64,000 nucleotides of DNA. Origin: Lottiidibacillus patelloidae (GTDB taxonomy: Bacteria; Bacillota; Bacilli; Bacillales; SA5d-4). Shown here piece by piece: positions 17,473 through 26,729 of the stretch. Every line of letters begins with the position of its first letter. The first letter of the stretch is position 1. Position numbers and translations under genes: made by a program. The DNA lies in contig NZ_NPIA01000003.1 in assembly GCF_002262935.1 (NCBI RefSeq), forward strand, positions 328,330 through 392,329, given 5' to 3'. The notes under the pieces are model-generated. The model did not search any database, had not been told where the DNA came from, and saw nothing but the letters and a program-made list of their open reading frames with translations.

Positions 17473-18345
17473 TTAGCCTATTAATTTCATTAAATTCTTA
17501 AATTCAAGTTCTTCAAACTTAAACTTTACTACTTCAGGTATCATGTTCCATTCTGCTTCATCAATATTGCATTCTAAAGGTACGTCACAACGAATAGTAG
17601 CTAAGTCTCTTGATAAATGAAGCATATCAAGGTCTGCTTCAATTTTCTTACGGATTCCAGCTGATAATGATGATAAATTCTCTAAAATCCCTTCAATACT
17701 ACCGTGTTCAGCTAGTAACTTTAATGCTGTTTTTTCTCCGATACCTTTTACACCAGGATAATTGTCACTCGTATCACCCATTAAACCTTTTAAGTCTATA
17801 AACTGAGCAGGAGTTAAGTTCTTCTCTTCCAATAGTGTATCTGGACCATAAACCGCATAATTTCCAATGCCTTTTTTCATAATAATTACTTTTATATTAT
17901 CGTCGACTAGTTGAAGAATATCTTTGTCACCAGTAAGGATTTTAACCTCTAATTCTTCAGAAGCGTATTGTTTAGCAATTGTTCCGATACAATCGTCTGC
18001 TTCATAGCCAACCACCCCAATATTCGGTACACTAAAACTATCAACAACTTCTTTAACTAAATCAAATTGAGGAATTAACTCGACTGGCGCTTCATCTCGG
18101 TTAGCTTTGTATTCTGTATATTGTTCCGTGCGGAATGTTTTACTACCCATGTCCCAGCAACAAATAACATGACTTGGATTAAAAGTTTCGATCGAATCCC
18201 AAAAGTACTTTACAAATCCATGGACAGCATTTGTTGGCAACCCTTTACTAGTTTTCATAATGTATCCACTGAATGAAGATGCAAAATACGCTCTAAACAA
18301 AAGCGCCATCCCATCTACTAATAATAAAGATTTTTTTTCTGACAA
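17473..18345 (-). CDS. ypcP: 5'-3' exonuclease / flap endonuclease (YpcP, FenA-like)
   Basis: 290 residues from a TTG whose ribosome binding site is GAGAGGGG; the longer TTG at 18372 would place that site inside the gene. It is a stand-alone version of the DNA polymerase I 5' nuclease domain. Metal-binding acidic motifs are LLVDGMALLFRAYFA, GYEADDCIGT, LTGDKDILQLV and GLMGDTSDNYPGVKGIGEKTA with the helix-hairpin-helix. The likely role is removal of RNA primers and flaps. Confidence 0.94.
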   Translation of the reverse strand: MSEKKSLLLVDGMALLFRAYFASSFSGYIMKTSKGLPTNAVHGFVKYFWDSIETFNPSHVICCWDMGSKTFRTEQYTEYKANRDEAPVELIPQFDLVKEVVDSFSVPNIGVVGYEADDCIGTIAKQYASEELEVKILTGDKDILQLVDDNIKVIIMKKGIGNYAVYGPDTLLEEKNLTPAQFIDLKGLMGDTSDNYPGVKGIGEKTALKLLAEHGSIEGILENLSSLSAGIRKKIEADLDMLHLSRDLATIRCDVPLECNIDEAEWNMIPEVVKFKFEELEFKNLMKLIG

Positions 18346-18398
18346 ATTAATCGCCCCTCTCCCATTTTCCAACTTCTATTTTAACATGAAATACATAA

Positions 18399-18433
18399 GA
18401 AAAAACCTCTTCCTGTAGAAAGGAAAGAGGTTC
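18399..18433 (-). terminator. Terminator of the gamma-type SASP-like gene
   Basis: AACCTCTT-CC pairs with GGAAAGAGGTT with one bulged base. The minus-strand exit runs into TTTTTTCTTAT. Confidence 0.65.
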
Positions 18434-18452
18434 CAAATACTTACAAACTAAT

Positions 18453-18593
18453 TTATTTATTTTTAGGATTACTCATTTTTTTCGTTTCTACTTCCGCATA
18501 TGAAGCAAATTCTGCGTCTTGAGAACGTTTTTGCATTTGTTTTGCATTATTATTTCGCATAGCATTTGCATTTGCATTTTTAGTTTTACCCAT
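18453..18593 (-). CDS. Short gamma-type SASP-like spore protein
   Basis: 46 residues from the ATG at 18593, with AGGGGTGG upstream. It is asparagine-, glutamine- and lysine-rich. The segment NNNAKQMQKRSQDAEFAS follows the repeat unit of gamma-type small acid-soluble spore proteins (NAQQVKQQN...EFASET), present here once rather than two or three times. Gamma-type SASPs are amino-acid stores degraded on germination. Assignment is by composition and one motif. Confidence 0.6.
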   Translation of the reverse strand: MGKTKNANANAMRNNNAKQMQKRSQDAEFASYAEVETKKMSNPKNK

Positions 18594-18734
18594 TCTTCCA
18601 CCACCCCTTTCCTAATGTTTCTACTATTTGTAAAATCAGTGTAAATCATTCGTGTTATGTTGCAGCATAAAATTAGATGTGTTAAAAAGTTATGCTAAAC
18701 TGTAAATAGATAATGGAAGAGGAAAGGAAGAATT

Positions 18735-19121
18735 ATGTTGAGGATTAAATTAACTAGTGTATTTGTAGAAGACCAAGAAAAGGCATTGAAATTTTATACA
18801 GAAGTTTTAGGATTTATTAAGAAGACAGAATTACCTGCAGGTGAATACAAATGGCTAACTGTCGTTTCTAAAGAAGGCTCTCAGGATCTAGAATTATTAC
18901 TTGAACCAAATCAGCACCCTGCGGCTAAAGTGTACCAAAAAGAGATTTATGATGCAGGTATTCCAATTACTGCATTTGAAGTGGACGATATGGACAAAGA
19001 ATTTATTCGACTAAAAAGTTTAGGAGTAAGATTTAAGCAAGAACCGATGCAAGCTGGTGATGTAACAATTGCTGTTTTTGACGATACTTGTGGAAACTTA
19101 ATTCAATTATATCAAGCATGA
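18735..19121 (+). CDS. VOC-superfamily (glyoxalase/dioxygenase fold) protein
   Basis: 128 residues with two beta-alpha-beta-beta-beta modules: VFVEDQEKALKFYTEVLGF in the first, PITAFEVDDMD and CGNLIQLYQA in the second. Metal ligands appear incomplete (Glu in LELLLEP and ending NLIQLY), so the enzyme activity cannot be assigned. GAGGAAAGGAAG precedes the ATG. Monocistronic. Confidence 0.9.
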   Translation: MLRIKLTSVFVEDQEKALKFYTEVLGFIKKTELPAGEYKWLTVVSKEGSQDLELLLEPNQHPAAKVYQKEIYDAGIPITAFEVDDMDKEFIRLKSLGVRFKQEPMQAGDVTIAVFDDTCGNLIQLYQA

Positions 19122-19145
19122 TGAGCAAGTTATAAAAGAGTAGAT

Positions 19146-19178
19146 AAAAACGCAGGGAGATGGTATCCCTGCGTCTTT
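19146..19178. terminator. Bidirectional terminator
   Basis: Stem ACGCAGGGA / TCCCTGCGT (19150-19158, 19166-19174). A-run before it serves as the T-run for the converging membrane-protein gene at 19183. Confidence 0.78.
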
Positions 19179-19182
19179 CATT

Positions 19183-19509
19183 CTATGCATAGTTGTTAAC
19201 GACGAAATCGCTAAATTCTAAATAAAACCATGTAACTCCAAACATAATTATTAAAATAAAAATGAGAAGTAACCTTGCCATATCAAGGTTCGTATTTAAC
19301 TTTAAGCTAAATACTATACCTAATACGACTGAAATTGGCAGTATGAAATATATGTGGCCATACTCCAATAATTGGCGATCTAATTGATAGCGAAGCACTT
19401 TTAATAAAGGCCATGTAGGATAATCAAAAGGGATAAGTTTTATGCTTAATGTAGCTAAGGCATAAAAACTTATGATAAATCCTATAATGAATTTTTTATA
19501 AGAAAACAT
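19183..19509 (-). CDS. Small uncharacterised membrane protein
   Basis: 108 residues with three hydrophobic segments (about 7-27, 52-70 and 80-98) and no conserved catalytic motif I recognise. The ATG at 19509 follows AGGAGTGC. It lies downstream of the oligoendopeptidase gene on the same strand (34 bp gap), so may share its transcript. Confidence 0.7.
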   Translation of the reverse strand: MFSYKKFIIGFIISFYALATLSIKLIPFDYPTWPLLKVLRYQLDRQLLEYGHIYFILPISVVLGIVFSLKLNTNLDMARLLLIFILIIMFGVTWFYLEFSDFVVNNYA

Positions 19510-19543
19510 TTAGGGATAAGCACTCCTATCCACATTATAAGAT

Positions 19544-21235
19544 TTATTTTAAAGCATCCAATTCTTCTGAAATAAACTCCATTAATTCTTTTACCATCTT
19601 CGCAGAAAAATCAAAGGATATACCAGCTGTTTCATAAACTTCTGGTAACGATTTTGACTTTCCTAAAGAAAGTGCTTTTTTATAGTTTTCAACAGCTTTT
19701 TCTGGGTTTTCTTTGAATTGTTTGTACATTTGTACTGCACCAAGCTGAGCTATTACGTATTCAATGTAATAGAACGGAACTTCAAAAATATGAAGGGTCA
19801 TTACCCAACGGTTTGCAAGTGCATCTTCATATCCTGAGAAGTCAGTATTACTTGCGAAGAACTGTTTTGCTAACTGATAAAACTTTTCGTTCCTTTCCTC
19901 TTTCGAATGCGAAGGATTTTCATACATCCAATGTTGGAACTGGTCAATTACCACTCCATGTGGCAAGAACTTAATTATGCCTTCTAATTGTTCTCTCTTT
20001 GCACGCTTTAAATCTTCTTCATTATCATAAAATTGATCCCATAAATGCATTGAGAATAACTCCATTGTCATACTCGCTAGCTCTGCAGACTCCATCGGTG
20101 TATCCTTATATTCAGAAAGCGGCAGTTGTTCTTTGTACATATTATGAATACAATGGCCCATTTCATGGACTAATGTTGTTAAATCTGACTGGTTTCCTGT
20201 AGCATTCATAAAGATGAATGAAAGATTAGATACCGGTAGCGGCGCACAAAAACCACCAGGTGATTTTCCTTTTCGGTTTTCTAAATCTAACATGTCTCGC
20301 TTATTCATTTCAGAAATTAAATTGCCGAACTTAGGATCAATTTTATTTAACATTGTTTCTGTTCCAGAAATTAATTCTTCTACATTTTTAAATGGTTTTA
20401 GTGGCAGTTTTCCTTCTGGTACTGCTTGTACGTCCCATGGTCTATAATTCGAAACATTTATTTCCGCTTGATGTTTTTTTTCTAATGCTTCTTTTAAAGG
20501 GACAACATGTTCTTTAATTGCAGCTGCTAATTCATGACAATCTTCTGCAGTATATGAGAAGCGCTCATATTTTTTAAACATAAAGTCTCTATAATTAGCA
20601 ACATCAGCATTTTTGGCTTTTTCCTCACGAATCTTAATTAAGTCTGACATTATATCGCCTAGTTCATTATTTTTAGAAAGAAGCGATTCATGCACTAATT
20701 TCCAGGCTTTCTCACGCACAGTACGGTCACTATCTTTTAGAAAAACTGCCATTTGACTTAATGTTTTTTCTTCACCATTCCAGTTAACTGTTAAGCTTCC
20801 CGTAATCTCAAAGTAACGCGTAGAAAGTTTTTCCTCTTCTACCTCTAGCTGAATATTATCTTCTCTAAATAAATTAATAGCATTTTCTTTACTTAGTATG
20901 TATTGCTCATAATAACTAGTATCTAAAGCATGGCGAAATTCACTATTGTAAAATTTCTCATCATACTTCGCTGTATACTTTTTTATTAATGGCTGAATAA
21001 CTTCTGAGTCATGTTGGTAAGCCTTCTTAATGTCTTGATCTGTATTATCACATTGTAAGGCAATATAATGTCCAGTTAACGTTTCTTCAATTTCTTCAAG
21101 GACAACTGATTTATCTTGCAACCATTGGACTAAATCACTTGTTGACTTTATTTCTACATTTAAAAGCGTTTCTAGCTTATCCTTAACGAGGTTCTCATCA
21201 TTTAGAGGTATATTTTCTTGATAAAATTTTTTCAT
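19544..21235 (-). CDS. M3-family oligoendopeptidase (PepF-like)
   Basis: 563 residues, full family length. It is a cytoplasmic zinc metallopeptidase that cuts short peptides. The zinc site is HEMGH (His357, Glu358, His361), with the third ligand a glutamate in MESAELASM (382-385). The N-terminal half is the helical clamp domain of M3B enzymes. A weak AGGTGTGG site precedes the ATG. Confidence 0.94.
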   Translation of the reverse strand: MKKFYQENIPLNDENLVKDKLETLLNVEIKSTSDLVQWLQDKSVVLEEIEETLTGHYIALQCDNTDQDIKKAYQHDSEVIQPLIKKYTAKYDEKFYNSEFRHALDTSYYEQYILSKENAINLFREDNIQLEVEEEKLSTRYFEITGSLTVNWNGEEKTLSQMAVFLKDSDRTVREKAWKLVHESLLSKNNELGDIMSDLIKIREEKAKNADVANYRDFMFKKYERFSYTAEDCHELAAAIKEHVVPLKEALEKKHQAEINVSNYRPWDVQAVPEGKLPLKPFKNVEELISGTETMLNKIDPKFGNLISEMNKRDMLDLENRKGKSPGGFCAPLPVSNLSFIFMNATGNQSDLTTLVHEMGHCIHNMYKEQLPLSEYKDTPMESAELASMTMELFSMHLWDQFYDNEEDLKRAKREQLEGIIKFLPHGVVIDQFQHWMYENPSHSKEERNEKFYQLAKQFFASNTDFSGYEDALANRWVMTLHIFEVPFYYIEYVIAQLGAVQMYKQFKENPEKAVENYKKALSLGKSKSLPEVYETAGISFDFSAKMVKELMEFISEELDALK

Positions 21236-21283
21236 TTAATACCACACCTATTCTTATTATTAGTTATACATAGAAATAGCTCC

Positions 21284-21305
21284 TGCCAATTGACAAGAGC
21301 TACAA
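21284..21305 (-). terminator. Possible terminator after the lipoprotein gene
   Basis: AGCTC and GAGCT arms flank the near-palindrome CCAATTG. The stem has mismatches and only a short T-rich exit on the minus strand, so it is tentative. Confidence 0.35.
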
Positions 21306-21313
21306 TAAACTTT

Positions 21314-21718
21314 CTATAGGTTTTCTGAAATAACCCACCATTTATCGTCTCTTTTCAGTAGTTGAATTTGTGCTTCCTTTTCAGTAGCCATACCATCAAC
21401 AACGATTGTAACAGTAACGTTTACGATTTTTCGACCGTCTTCTCCATCTTCAGTGGAACCCATCTCATATGAATGAAGAATTTTATCATTTTTACTAGCC
21501 TCAGCCGTTTCCGTCATTTCCTCTATTGTTGTACCTAAGTAATCCGCAATTTCTTGTAGATGTTCTTGGTCTAACAAACTAACCATTGCCTTAATATCTT
21601 GTTTTTTCATTGATTTTAAGTACAATTCTGCTGTAGCTTCGGGTGAATCTTGATTATTACAAGCCATTAATACAACTGTCATAAATAAAAGTGTCATCAT
21701 TACTACCAATTTTTTCAT
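21314..21718 (-). CDS. Small lipoprotein
   Basis: 134 residues. It has a lipoprotein signal peptide ending in LMAC with the lipid-carrying Cys at position 20. The mature part (SPEATAELYLKSMKKQD to DDKWWVISENL) has the alpha+beta layout of DUF4878-like proteins of the NTF2-like fold. It is predicted to be anchored on the outer face of the membrane; function unknown. GAGGAGAG precedes the ATG. Confidence 0.82.
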   Translation of the reverse strand: MKKLVVMMTLLFMTVVLMACNNQDSPEATAELYLKSMKKQDIKAMVSLLDQEHLQEIADYLGTTIEEMTETAEASKNDKILHSYEMGSTEDGEDGRKIVNVTVTIVVDGMATEKEAQIQLLKRDDKWWVISENL

Positions 21719-21805
21719 ATTTTATCTCTCCTCTATGAAGTAAAATCACTGTAAGCCTATCTTACCATAAATATATTAGATTTTTCTGCAAAATTATATG
21801 AACAA

Positions 21806-21836
21806 TAAAAAAAAGCCTCCACTTAAAGTGAAGGTA
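21806..21836 (-). terminator. Terminator of the ctaM gene
   Basis: On the minus strand CCTTCACTT pairs with AAGTGGAGG, then eight T residues follow. Confidence 0.85.
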
Positions 21837-21843
21837 CTACAGT

Positions 21844-22371
21844 TTAGTAATATGGTGAAATCATTAAATATACAATTACGCCTGTTAAGCTTACATACAA
21901 CCAAAGTGGCATAGTCCATCGAGCAATTTTGCGATGTTTTTCTACTTGCATCGTAAATCCTCGAACTACAGTCGTAAGTGCTAGAGGTACGATTACAATT
22001 GCTAATAAAATATGAGAAATAAGAATAAAGAAATAAACATATCTTATAAATCCTTCTCCACCAAAAGGTGTAGACTCTGTTAAGTAATGATAAGTAACAT
22101 AAGATAGTAAAAATAACGCTGTTGTAGAAAATGCTGCAATAATAAATCGTTTGTGTAAAGTAATATTTTTCATTTTAATAGCGTAAAGTGCAGCTAGTAA
22201 AAATACAAATGTAAAACTATTAAAAATTGCATTAAACATTGGTAAGATAGTGACATCAAATCCTGTCTTCCCTTCATACCCTGGGAGGAAAAATAGGATT
22301 GCAACTAATGCATTAATAGCTATTGTTAAAATGACAATGATTGGTGTGTAGTTTTTAGTATTTTCATTCAT
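21844..22371 (-). CDS. ctaM: DUF420 membrane protein CtaM (YozB)
   Basis: 175 residues, five hydrophobic segments. Conserved histidines lie in NITLHKRFI, YVTYHYLTE and ILISHILLA, and the C-terminal KHRKIARWTMPLWLYVSLTGV is characteristic of DUF420. CtaM is needed for assembly of haem-copper oxidases in Firmicutes. It is isolated from the cta cluster here. It converges on nothing and has its own terminator. Confidence 0.88.
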   Translation of the reverse strand: MNENTKNYTPIIVILTIAINALVAILFFLPGYEGKTGFDVTILPMFNAIFNSFTFVFLLAALYAIKMKNITLHKRFIIAAFSTTALFLLSYVTYHYLTESTPFGGEGFIRYVYFFILISHILLAIVIVPLALTTVVRGFTMQVEKHRKIARWTMPLWLYVSLTGVIVYLMISPYY

Positions 22372-22497
22372 TGGCGTCCTACTCCTTTAAACTTATTATA
22401 CAATTAGTAGCATACATGAGAGGATAATAGAACGCAATAAGAAAGAGAAGTTCTAATTAATAAGAGAACATATGTCAACTTGGCTTTATTTATTTTC

Positions 22498-22528
22498 AAG
22501 AAAAAACTCACAAAAGATTTGTGAGTTT
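22498..22528 (-). terminator. Terminator of the ykoEDC operon
   Basis: An 11-bp stem AAACTCACAAA / TTTGTGAGTTT (22504-22514, 22518-22528) with a 3-nt loop is followed on the minus strand by TTTTTTCTTG. It overlaps the ykoC stop. Confidence 0.85.
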
Positions 22529-23324
22529 AATGACGAACATCAATAACTTGGAAATATGGAAATTGTAACCCGATATAATAGGTAGATATTATGATCAATA
22601 TCATCAACGTGATAAAGTATAAATCCACCCTAGAAAAGCCTGTTATATAATAATACGTTCTATTTTTAGCTGCAGAAAAACGTTTTGCTTCCATTGCTAC
22701 CGCTATTCGATGTGCACGACGAATACTTTGTGAGAATAGCGGAATAGTATAGCGTTTAAGGCGTAAATAAAAGCTAGTTAATCCCTTACCACTCTCTGCA
22801 CCCCGGACTTTTAAAGCATACCTTAACGTTTGCAATTCATCGAATAATATAGGTAATAATCGCAATGCTGCCATAAAAGCATAAGCATATTTTGGACTTA
22901 CCTTTAATTGTTGCATTAAGGAATAAAAGAGCATTACTGGGCGTGTTGTTAATGCAAACAAAAGACTTAATGACGCGAATACTAACGCACGAAAACCAAT
23001 GTGAATCCCTCTGAATAAACTTTCTTCACTCACTTTCACTAATGCCCATTCAAATAAGACATTGCTACCTTTTCCAAACATAATCATCGTACTTGCAGTT
23101 GAAATGAAAATCAGAAAAAAAGGGATACTGAATAACAATATTCGTTTTTTTGGATGACCTGTCATAAAGAAAAATACGGCGTATAGGACGATCGCTAAGT
23201 TAATCATCACATTAGGGTTATGAATAAATAATACTGTAAGGAAGATTACAGTTAATAAAATTAATTTTAGACTTGGATTAATTTTATGAATCCAAGTTTC
23301 TTTAACAACGAGACTATCGTACAT
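22527..23324 (-). CDS. ykoC: ECF transporter T component, YkoC
   Basis: 265 residues with five or six membrane helices. The two EcfT coupling motifs that contact the ATPases are visible as LKVRGAE and AMEAKRFS, preceded by PKYAYAFMAALRLLPILFDE. It overlaps the end of ykoD by 11 bp. With YkoD and YkoE it forms a thiamine or hydroxymethylpyrimidine importer. Confidence 0.93.
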   Translation of the reverse strand: MYDSLVVKETWIHKINPSLKLILLTVIFLTVLFIHNPNVMINLAIVLYAVFFFMTGHPKKRILLFSIPFFLIFISTASTMIMFGKGSNVLFEWALVKVSEESLFRGIHIGFRALVFASLSLLFALTTRPVMLFYSLMQQLKVSPKYAYAFMAALRLLPILFDELQTLRYALKVRGAESGKGLTSFYLRLKRYTIPLFSQSIRRAHRIAVAMEAKRFSAAKNRTYYYITGFSRVDLYFITLMILIIISTYYIGLQFPYFQVIDVRH

Positions 23325-24795
23325 AGAGCTCGCTCCCCTCTAGTGACGCAGGTCTTTCACGCTTCCTAACCTCGTAATCTTCAGTTAATATTCCTTGTTC
23401 AATTTGCCAAACCCTAGTTGCAAAGTGTTCAACAATATGAAGATCATGGGTAACCATAATAATCGAAGTACCGTTTTCTTGCAATAACTGAAGGTGTTCT
23501 AAAATCTCAAACGTATTTTTTGCATCTTGACCAAAAGTTGGTTCATCAAGTAACAATACTTTTTGATTTTTTACAATTGCTGTTGCGACACTTAACCTTC
23601 TTTTTTGCCCAATTGATAATTGGTACGGGTGATTTTCTGCAAACGCCGTTAATTGAAATTGACGTAATATTTTCTCCACCCTTGGCTTTATTACTTTTTC
23701 CGGAACTTGATCTATTCTTAAGGTAAAAGCAACTTCATCATAAACTGTATTTGTAACAAACTGATATTCCGGATTCTGAAAGACAAAGGACATCTCTTCA
23801 GTTAGTTTAGTTCTTTTTGAAACTACTTTCTCAGCAAATTCATACGTTCCACTAGTTTTGATGAGTTGCATTAAGGCATGTAAAAACGTGCTCTTACCAG
23901 CTCCATTTTCCCCGATGACAGTAATCCATTCCCCTGGTTTTACTGAAGTAGAGGAAACAGCTATTTTTATTTCTTTCCCTCTATATCCTTTAAAATCATC
24001 AAGTTTCAATAAATCAGACTGCTCATTAAAGTGGATTTCTTGCTGATAACTCTTTTGTTTGCTATTTATATATTCATTCCAAACATCTGGATACCAAATA
24101 CCACCACTAATTAGTTCCGCTTTATTATTAGCAAAAACATCCTCTTTTTTACCATCTGCGATAATCTGTCCATTACTGTTAAATAAGATAATTCGGTCTA
24201 CAAAATCAATAACTTCATCTATTTTATGCTCAACAATAATTACAGTTTTATCTTTACTAACGTCCTTAAGTGTTTGCCAAACTTGCTTTGTACCTTCGGG
24301 GTCTAACATTGCAGTCGGCTCGTCTAAAAAAAGAACTTCTGGGTCTAATGCCAAAACAGATGCAATGGCTAGCCTTTGTTTCATTCCCCCAGAAAGATGT
24401 TGAATATTTGTGTGCAAGTTCTCTAAACGAAGATTTACAGTAGCGAGCAGTTGTTCAATACGTTCTTTCATTTCAGGTTGAGGAACTTGTAAATTCTCTA
24501 GAACAAAGGCAATTTCTTCATCAACAAAGGGCATACAAAATTGACTTTCCGGATCTTGAAATACATAAGCCCAAGATTCTGGAACATTAATACTCTCAGC
24601 TTTCATTGGCACTTCTATAGAATTTGGAATAATTCCAGCCATGACTTGTAGTAACGTCGATTTACCACAACCAGATGGACCAAGCATTAATACTTTTTCG
24701 CCTTTGCGAAAACAAAGGGATAAATCCTTAAATAATAAGGATTCTCCCCCTGGAAATTTTAGTCTTAATTTATCTACACCATAACTTGATGTCAT
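23314..24795 (-). CDS. ykoD: ECF transporter double ATPase, YkoD
   Basis: 493 residues with two complete ABC ATPase domains. First: Walker A GPSGCGKST near residue 39, signature LSGGMKQR and Walker B VLFLDEPT. Second: Walker A GENGAGKST near 292, signature LSIGQKRR and LLLDEPTFG. It energises vitamin uptake through YkoC/YkoE. The first Q-loop region keeps AYVFQDPESQF and the second SFVFQNPEYQF. AAAGGAG precedes the ATG. Confidence 0.95.
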   Translation of the reverse strand: MTSSYGVDKLRLKFPGGESLLFKDLSLCFRKGEKVLMLGPSGCGKSTLLQVMAGIIPNSIEVPMKAESINVPESWAYVFQDPESQFCMPFVDEEIAFVLENLQVPQPEMKERIEQLLATVNLRLENLHTNIQHLSGGMKQRLAIASVLALDPEVLFLDEPTAMLDPEGTKQVWQTLKDVSKDKTVIIVEHKIDEVIDFVDRIILFNSNGQIIADGKKEDVFANNKAELISGGIWYPDVWNEYINSKQKSYQQEIHFNEQSDLLKLDDFKGYRGKEIKIAVSSTSVKPGEWITVIGENGAGKSTFLHALMQLIKTSGTYEFAEKVVSKRTKLTEEMSFVFQNPEYQFVTNTVYDEVAFTLRIDQVPEKVIKPRVEKILRQFQLTAFAENHPYQLSIGQKRRLSVATAIVKNQKVLLLDEPTFGQDAKNTFEILEHLQLLQENGTSIIMVTHDLHIVEHFATRVWQIEQGILTEDYEVRKRERPASLEGSELYVR

Positions 24796-24808
24796 AAGAT
24801 ACTCCTTT

Positions 24809-25414
24809 TTAATCTTCTAATGCCTCATAGTCTTTTTGCTCTACTGGGCGAACTAGATTAGTTACACCTGTAAGTTCTAATGCTTTAACGATAGCATATG
24901 CAAAAATACCAGCAATAACAATTGCCCCTAGTGTACGTGCACCAATCATAATTAATAAATTCCATAACGCTAAATCTACGATATACCCATTGAAGTAATC
25001 GACAACAAGTGACCCAATTGTCGCACCAATTGCAGCTAATGAAACAACAATTACTGAAAAACGTTTATAGCGGAATGCTGCAAAAACAAGTTCTGCTCCA
25101 ATCCCTTGTATTAGACCATAAATTAATAATGGAACTCCATAAGGGCTTCCAAGGATAAACTCTCCACTAGCAGCTACTAATTCTGCAATAATTGCTACAC
25201 CCGGCTTACGAATCACTAAGAATGCAATAGTTGCAGCAATAAACCACATACCATAAACAAGCTCGTTAATATGAAAGCCAAATGGAGTTACGAATGCATA
25301 AAATTGTGCCCACAATACGTAAACAACTGCAAACACTAATGCAATGACAGCGGTTACTAATATATCGGCTAATGTTAACTTACTAGATTTTCTTTCTGAT
25401 ACACTATTATTCAT
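24809..25414 (-). CDS. ykoE: ECF transporter substrate-binding S component, YkoE
   Basis: 201 residues with six membrane segments, matching the YkoE family of thiamine-precursor S components (FVTPFGFHINELVYGMWF, GEFILGSPYGVPLL). The ATG at 25414 is used because AGGGGAGAG lies just upstream. A longer frame to 25447 enters the riboswitch terminator. It lies first in the operon, directly under a TPP riboswitch, which supports a thiamine-related substrate. Confidence 0.94.
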   Translation of the reverse strand: MNNSVSERKSSKLTLADILVTAVIALVFAVVYVLWAQFYAFVTPFGFHINELVYGMWFIAATIAFLVIRKPGVAIIAELVAASGEFILGSPYGVPLLIYGLIQGIGAELVFAAFRYKRFSVIVVSLAAIGATIGSLVVDYFNGYIVDLALWNLLIMIGARTLGAIVIAGIFAYAIVKALELTGVTNLVRPVEQKDYEALED

Positions 25415-25446
25415 TTTAATCTCTCCCCTGAAATTATATTTGAACA

Positions 25447-25480
25447 ATAAAAAACCTGCACTATAGATCCAGTGCAGGCA
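25447..25480 (-). terminator. Riboswitch-controlled terminator upstream of ykoE
   Basis: Stem CCTGCACT / AGTGCAGG (25455-25462, 25471-25478) with an 8-nt loop is followed on the minus strand by TTTTTTATTG. It lies between the TPP aptamer and ykoE, so it is the probable expression platform. Confidence 0.88.
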
Positions 25481-25523
25481 AATATGTATAAGTTGACTAT
25501 CGCAGTATTAAACGTTATCGACT

Positions 25524-25612
25524 TATTACTTCCTTGCGCTGGTATTATCCAGATCGAGTTTTGAGGGTTAGCAATAACATTGCCTCTCAGCCAAATAGAT
25601 GGCACCCCTAGT
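25524..25612 (-). promoter_or_regulatory. TPP riboswitch (THI element)
   Basis: On the minus strand the conserved elements appear in order: ACTAGGGGTGCC, GGCTGAGAGG, AACCCTC, then GATCTGGATAATACCAGCG and CAAGGAAG. This is the thiamine pyrophosphate aptamer. With the downstream terminator it should stop transcription of ykoEDC when TPP is plentiful. Confidence 0.96.
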
Positions 25613-25643
25613 AATAATTAGTTGGTTTTTTATTGTCGCTTTC

Positions 25644-25672
25644 ATTTTATCGGTTACTTATCTTTTTGTAAA
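25644..25672 (-). promoter_or_regulatory. Sigma-A promoter of the ykoEDC operon
   Basis: On the minus strand TTTACA (25667-25672) and TAAAAT (25644-25649) are separated by 17 bp, placing the start about 25 bp before the aptamer. Confidence 0.7.
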
Positions 25673-25784
25673 TAGTTAATTGGTTAGAAAAGAAAAATCT
25701 CCTCTATTTTTTGTTAAATGTGTATAAATAGCCCTCACCGCTCTTGTCCTATTGCAATAGAATACATGGGAGGGATTTTTAATT

Positions 25785-26729
25785 ATGATAAGTTTTTTTT
25801 CAATCTTTAACGAATTTTTTGTTTTATTTCTCATTGCTTTTATAGGATTCAGTGCAAAGTGGTTTGGAATATTTAATAAAAAAATTGATTTTGCTTTTAC
25901 GCAAATCATATTATTTATTACATTACCTCTGTTAATCATACATTCACTCGACTATAAAATTAGCTTGTATATCTTCAAAGATTTTTTATGGTTAATCTTA
26001 TTGTCAGTTTTCATATTATCTATAGCAGTAATAATTGCACATTTTTTAGTCAAACCTATAAAACTGTCTAGTTCTAGAAGTGGTGTTTTTCAAGCGTTGA
26101 TGATATTTGGAAACCAAGGGTTTATTGGATTCGCACTTTGTTTTCTTTTATTTAAAGAACAGGGCATTGCCTACGCCACTATATTTAATTTATTCTTTTT
26201 AATATTGATTTGGACATATGGCGTCTATTTAGTTGCCCGAGATAAAGTTAAACTTCCATTATGGAAGCTCCTGTTTAATCCAGGCTTAATCGCTACCTTA
26301 ATCGGCCTTATTCTTATTACGACTCCATTAACACTTCCATACACGATATCTAAATCATTTCAACTGATTGGATTGTGTACTATTCCACTATCAATGCTGT
26401 TCATTGGAAGTTTGCTTGGAAATATTAAAAAGTCAGACTTATATTGCTATTTAAGATATTATCCGCTTTGGTTGCTTGCTTTTATGAAATTATTACTATT
26501 ACCATTACTCTTATTCCCATTTTTATTACTACACATCTCATATGAAGTTATAATGGTCGCAATTATATTAACAGCAACACCATCAGCACCAACAATTGCA
26601 TTGTATGCAAAATCATTTAAAGCGGATTATCGTTTAGCAACGGTAGGCGTATTTATTACAACACTTCTTGCTTGCTTAACAATTCCATTCCTGTTTTGGC
26701 TAGCATCATATTTGTTTTGTATATTCTAA
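25785..26729 (+). CDS. AEC-family (auxin efflux carrier-like) transporter
   Basis: 314 residues with about ten hydrophobic segments in two halves of five. Family features include FGNQGFIGFALCF and, in the second half, ILTATPSAPTIALYA. Substrate unknown; bacterial members carry malate, lysine or other organic anions. GGGAGGGAT precedes the ATG. Divergent from ykoE and ending at a strong terminator. Confidence 0.9.
   Translation: MISFFSIFNEFFVLFLIAFIGFSAKWFGIFNKKIDFAFTQIILFITLPLLIIHSLDYKISLYIFKDFLWLILLSVFILSIAVIIAHFLVKPIKLSSSRSGVFQALMIFGNQGFIGFALCFLLFKEQGIAYATIFNLFFLILIWTYGVYLVARDKVKLPLWKLLFNPGLIATLIGLILITTPLTLPYTISKSFQLIGLCTIPLSMLFIGSLLGNIKKSDLYCYLRYYPLWLLAFMKLLLLPLLLFPFLLLHISYEVIMVAIILTATPSAPTIALYAKSFKADYRLATVGVFITTLLACLTIPFLFWLASYLFCIF

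Noticed and set aside
25411..25605. Short minus-strand frame overlapping the ykoE leader
   Set aside because: It lies wholly in the TPP riboswitch and its terminator, whose conserved elements explain the sequence.
25676..25939. Minus-strand frame of 87 codons opposite the start of the AEC carrier
   Set aside because: It is antisense to a clear membrane transporter with a strong ribosome binding site, and its sequence shows no family pattern.
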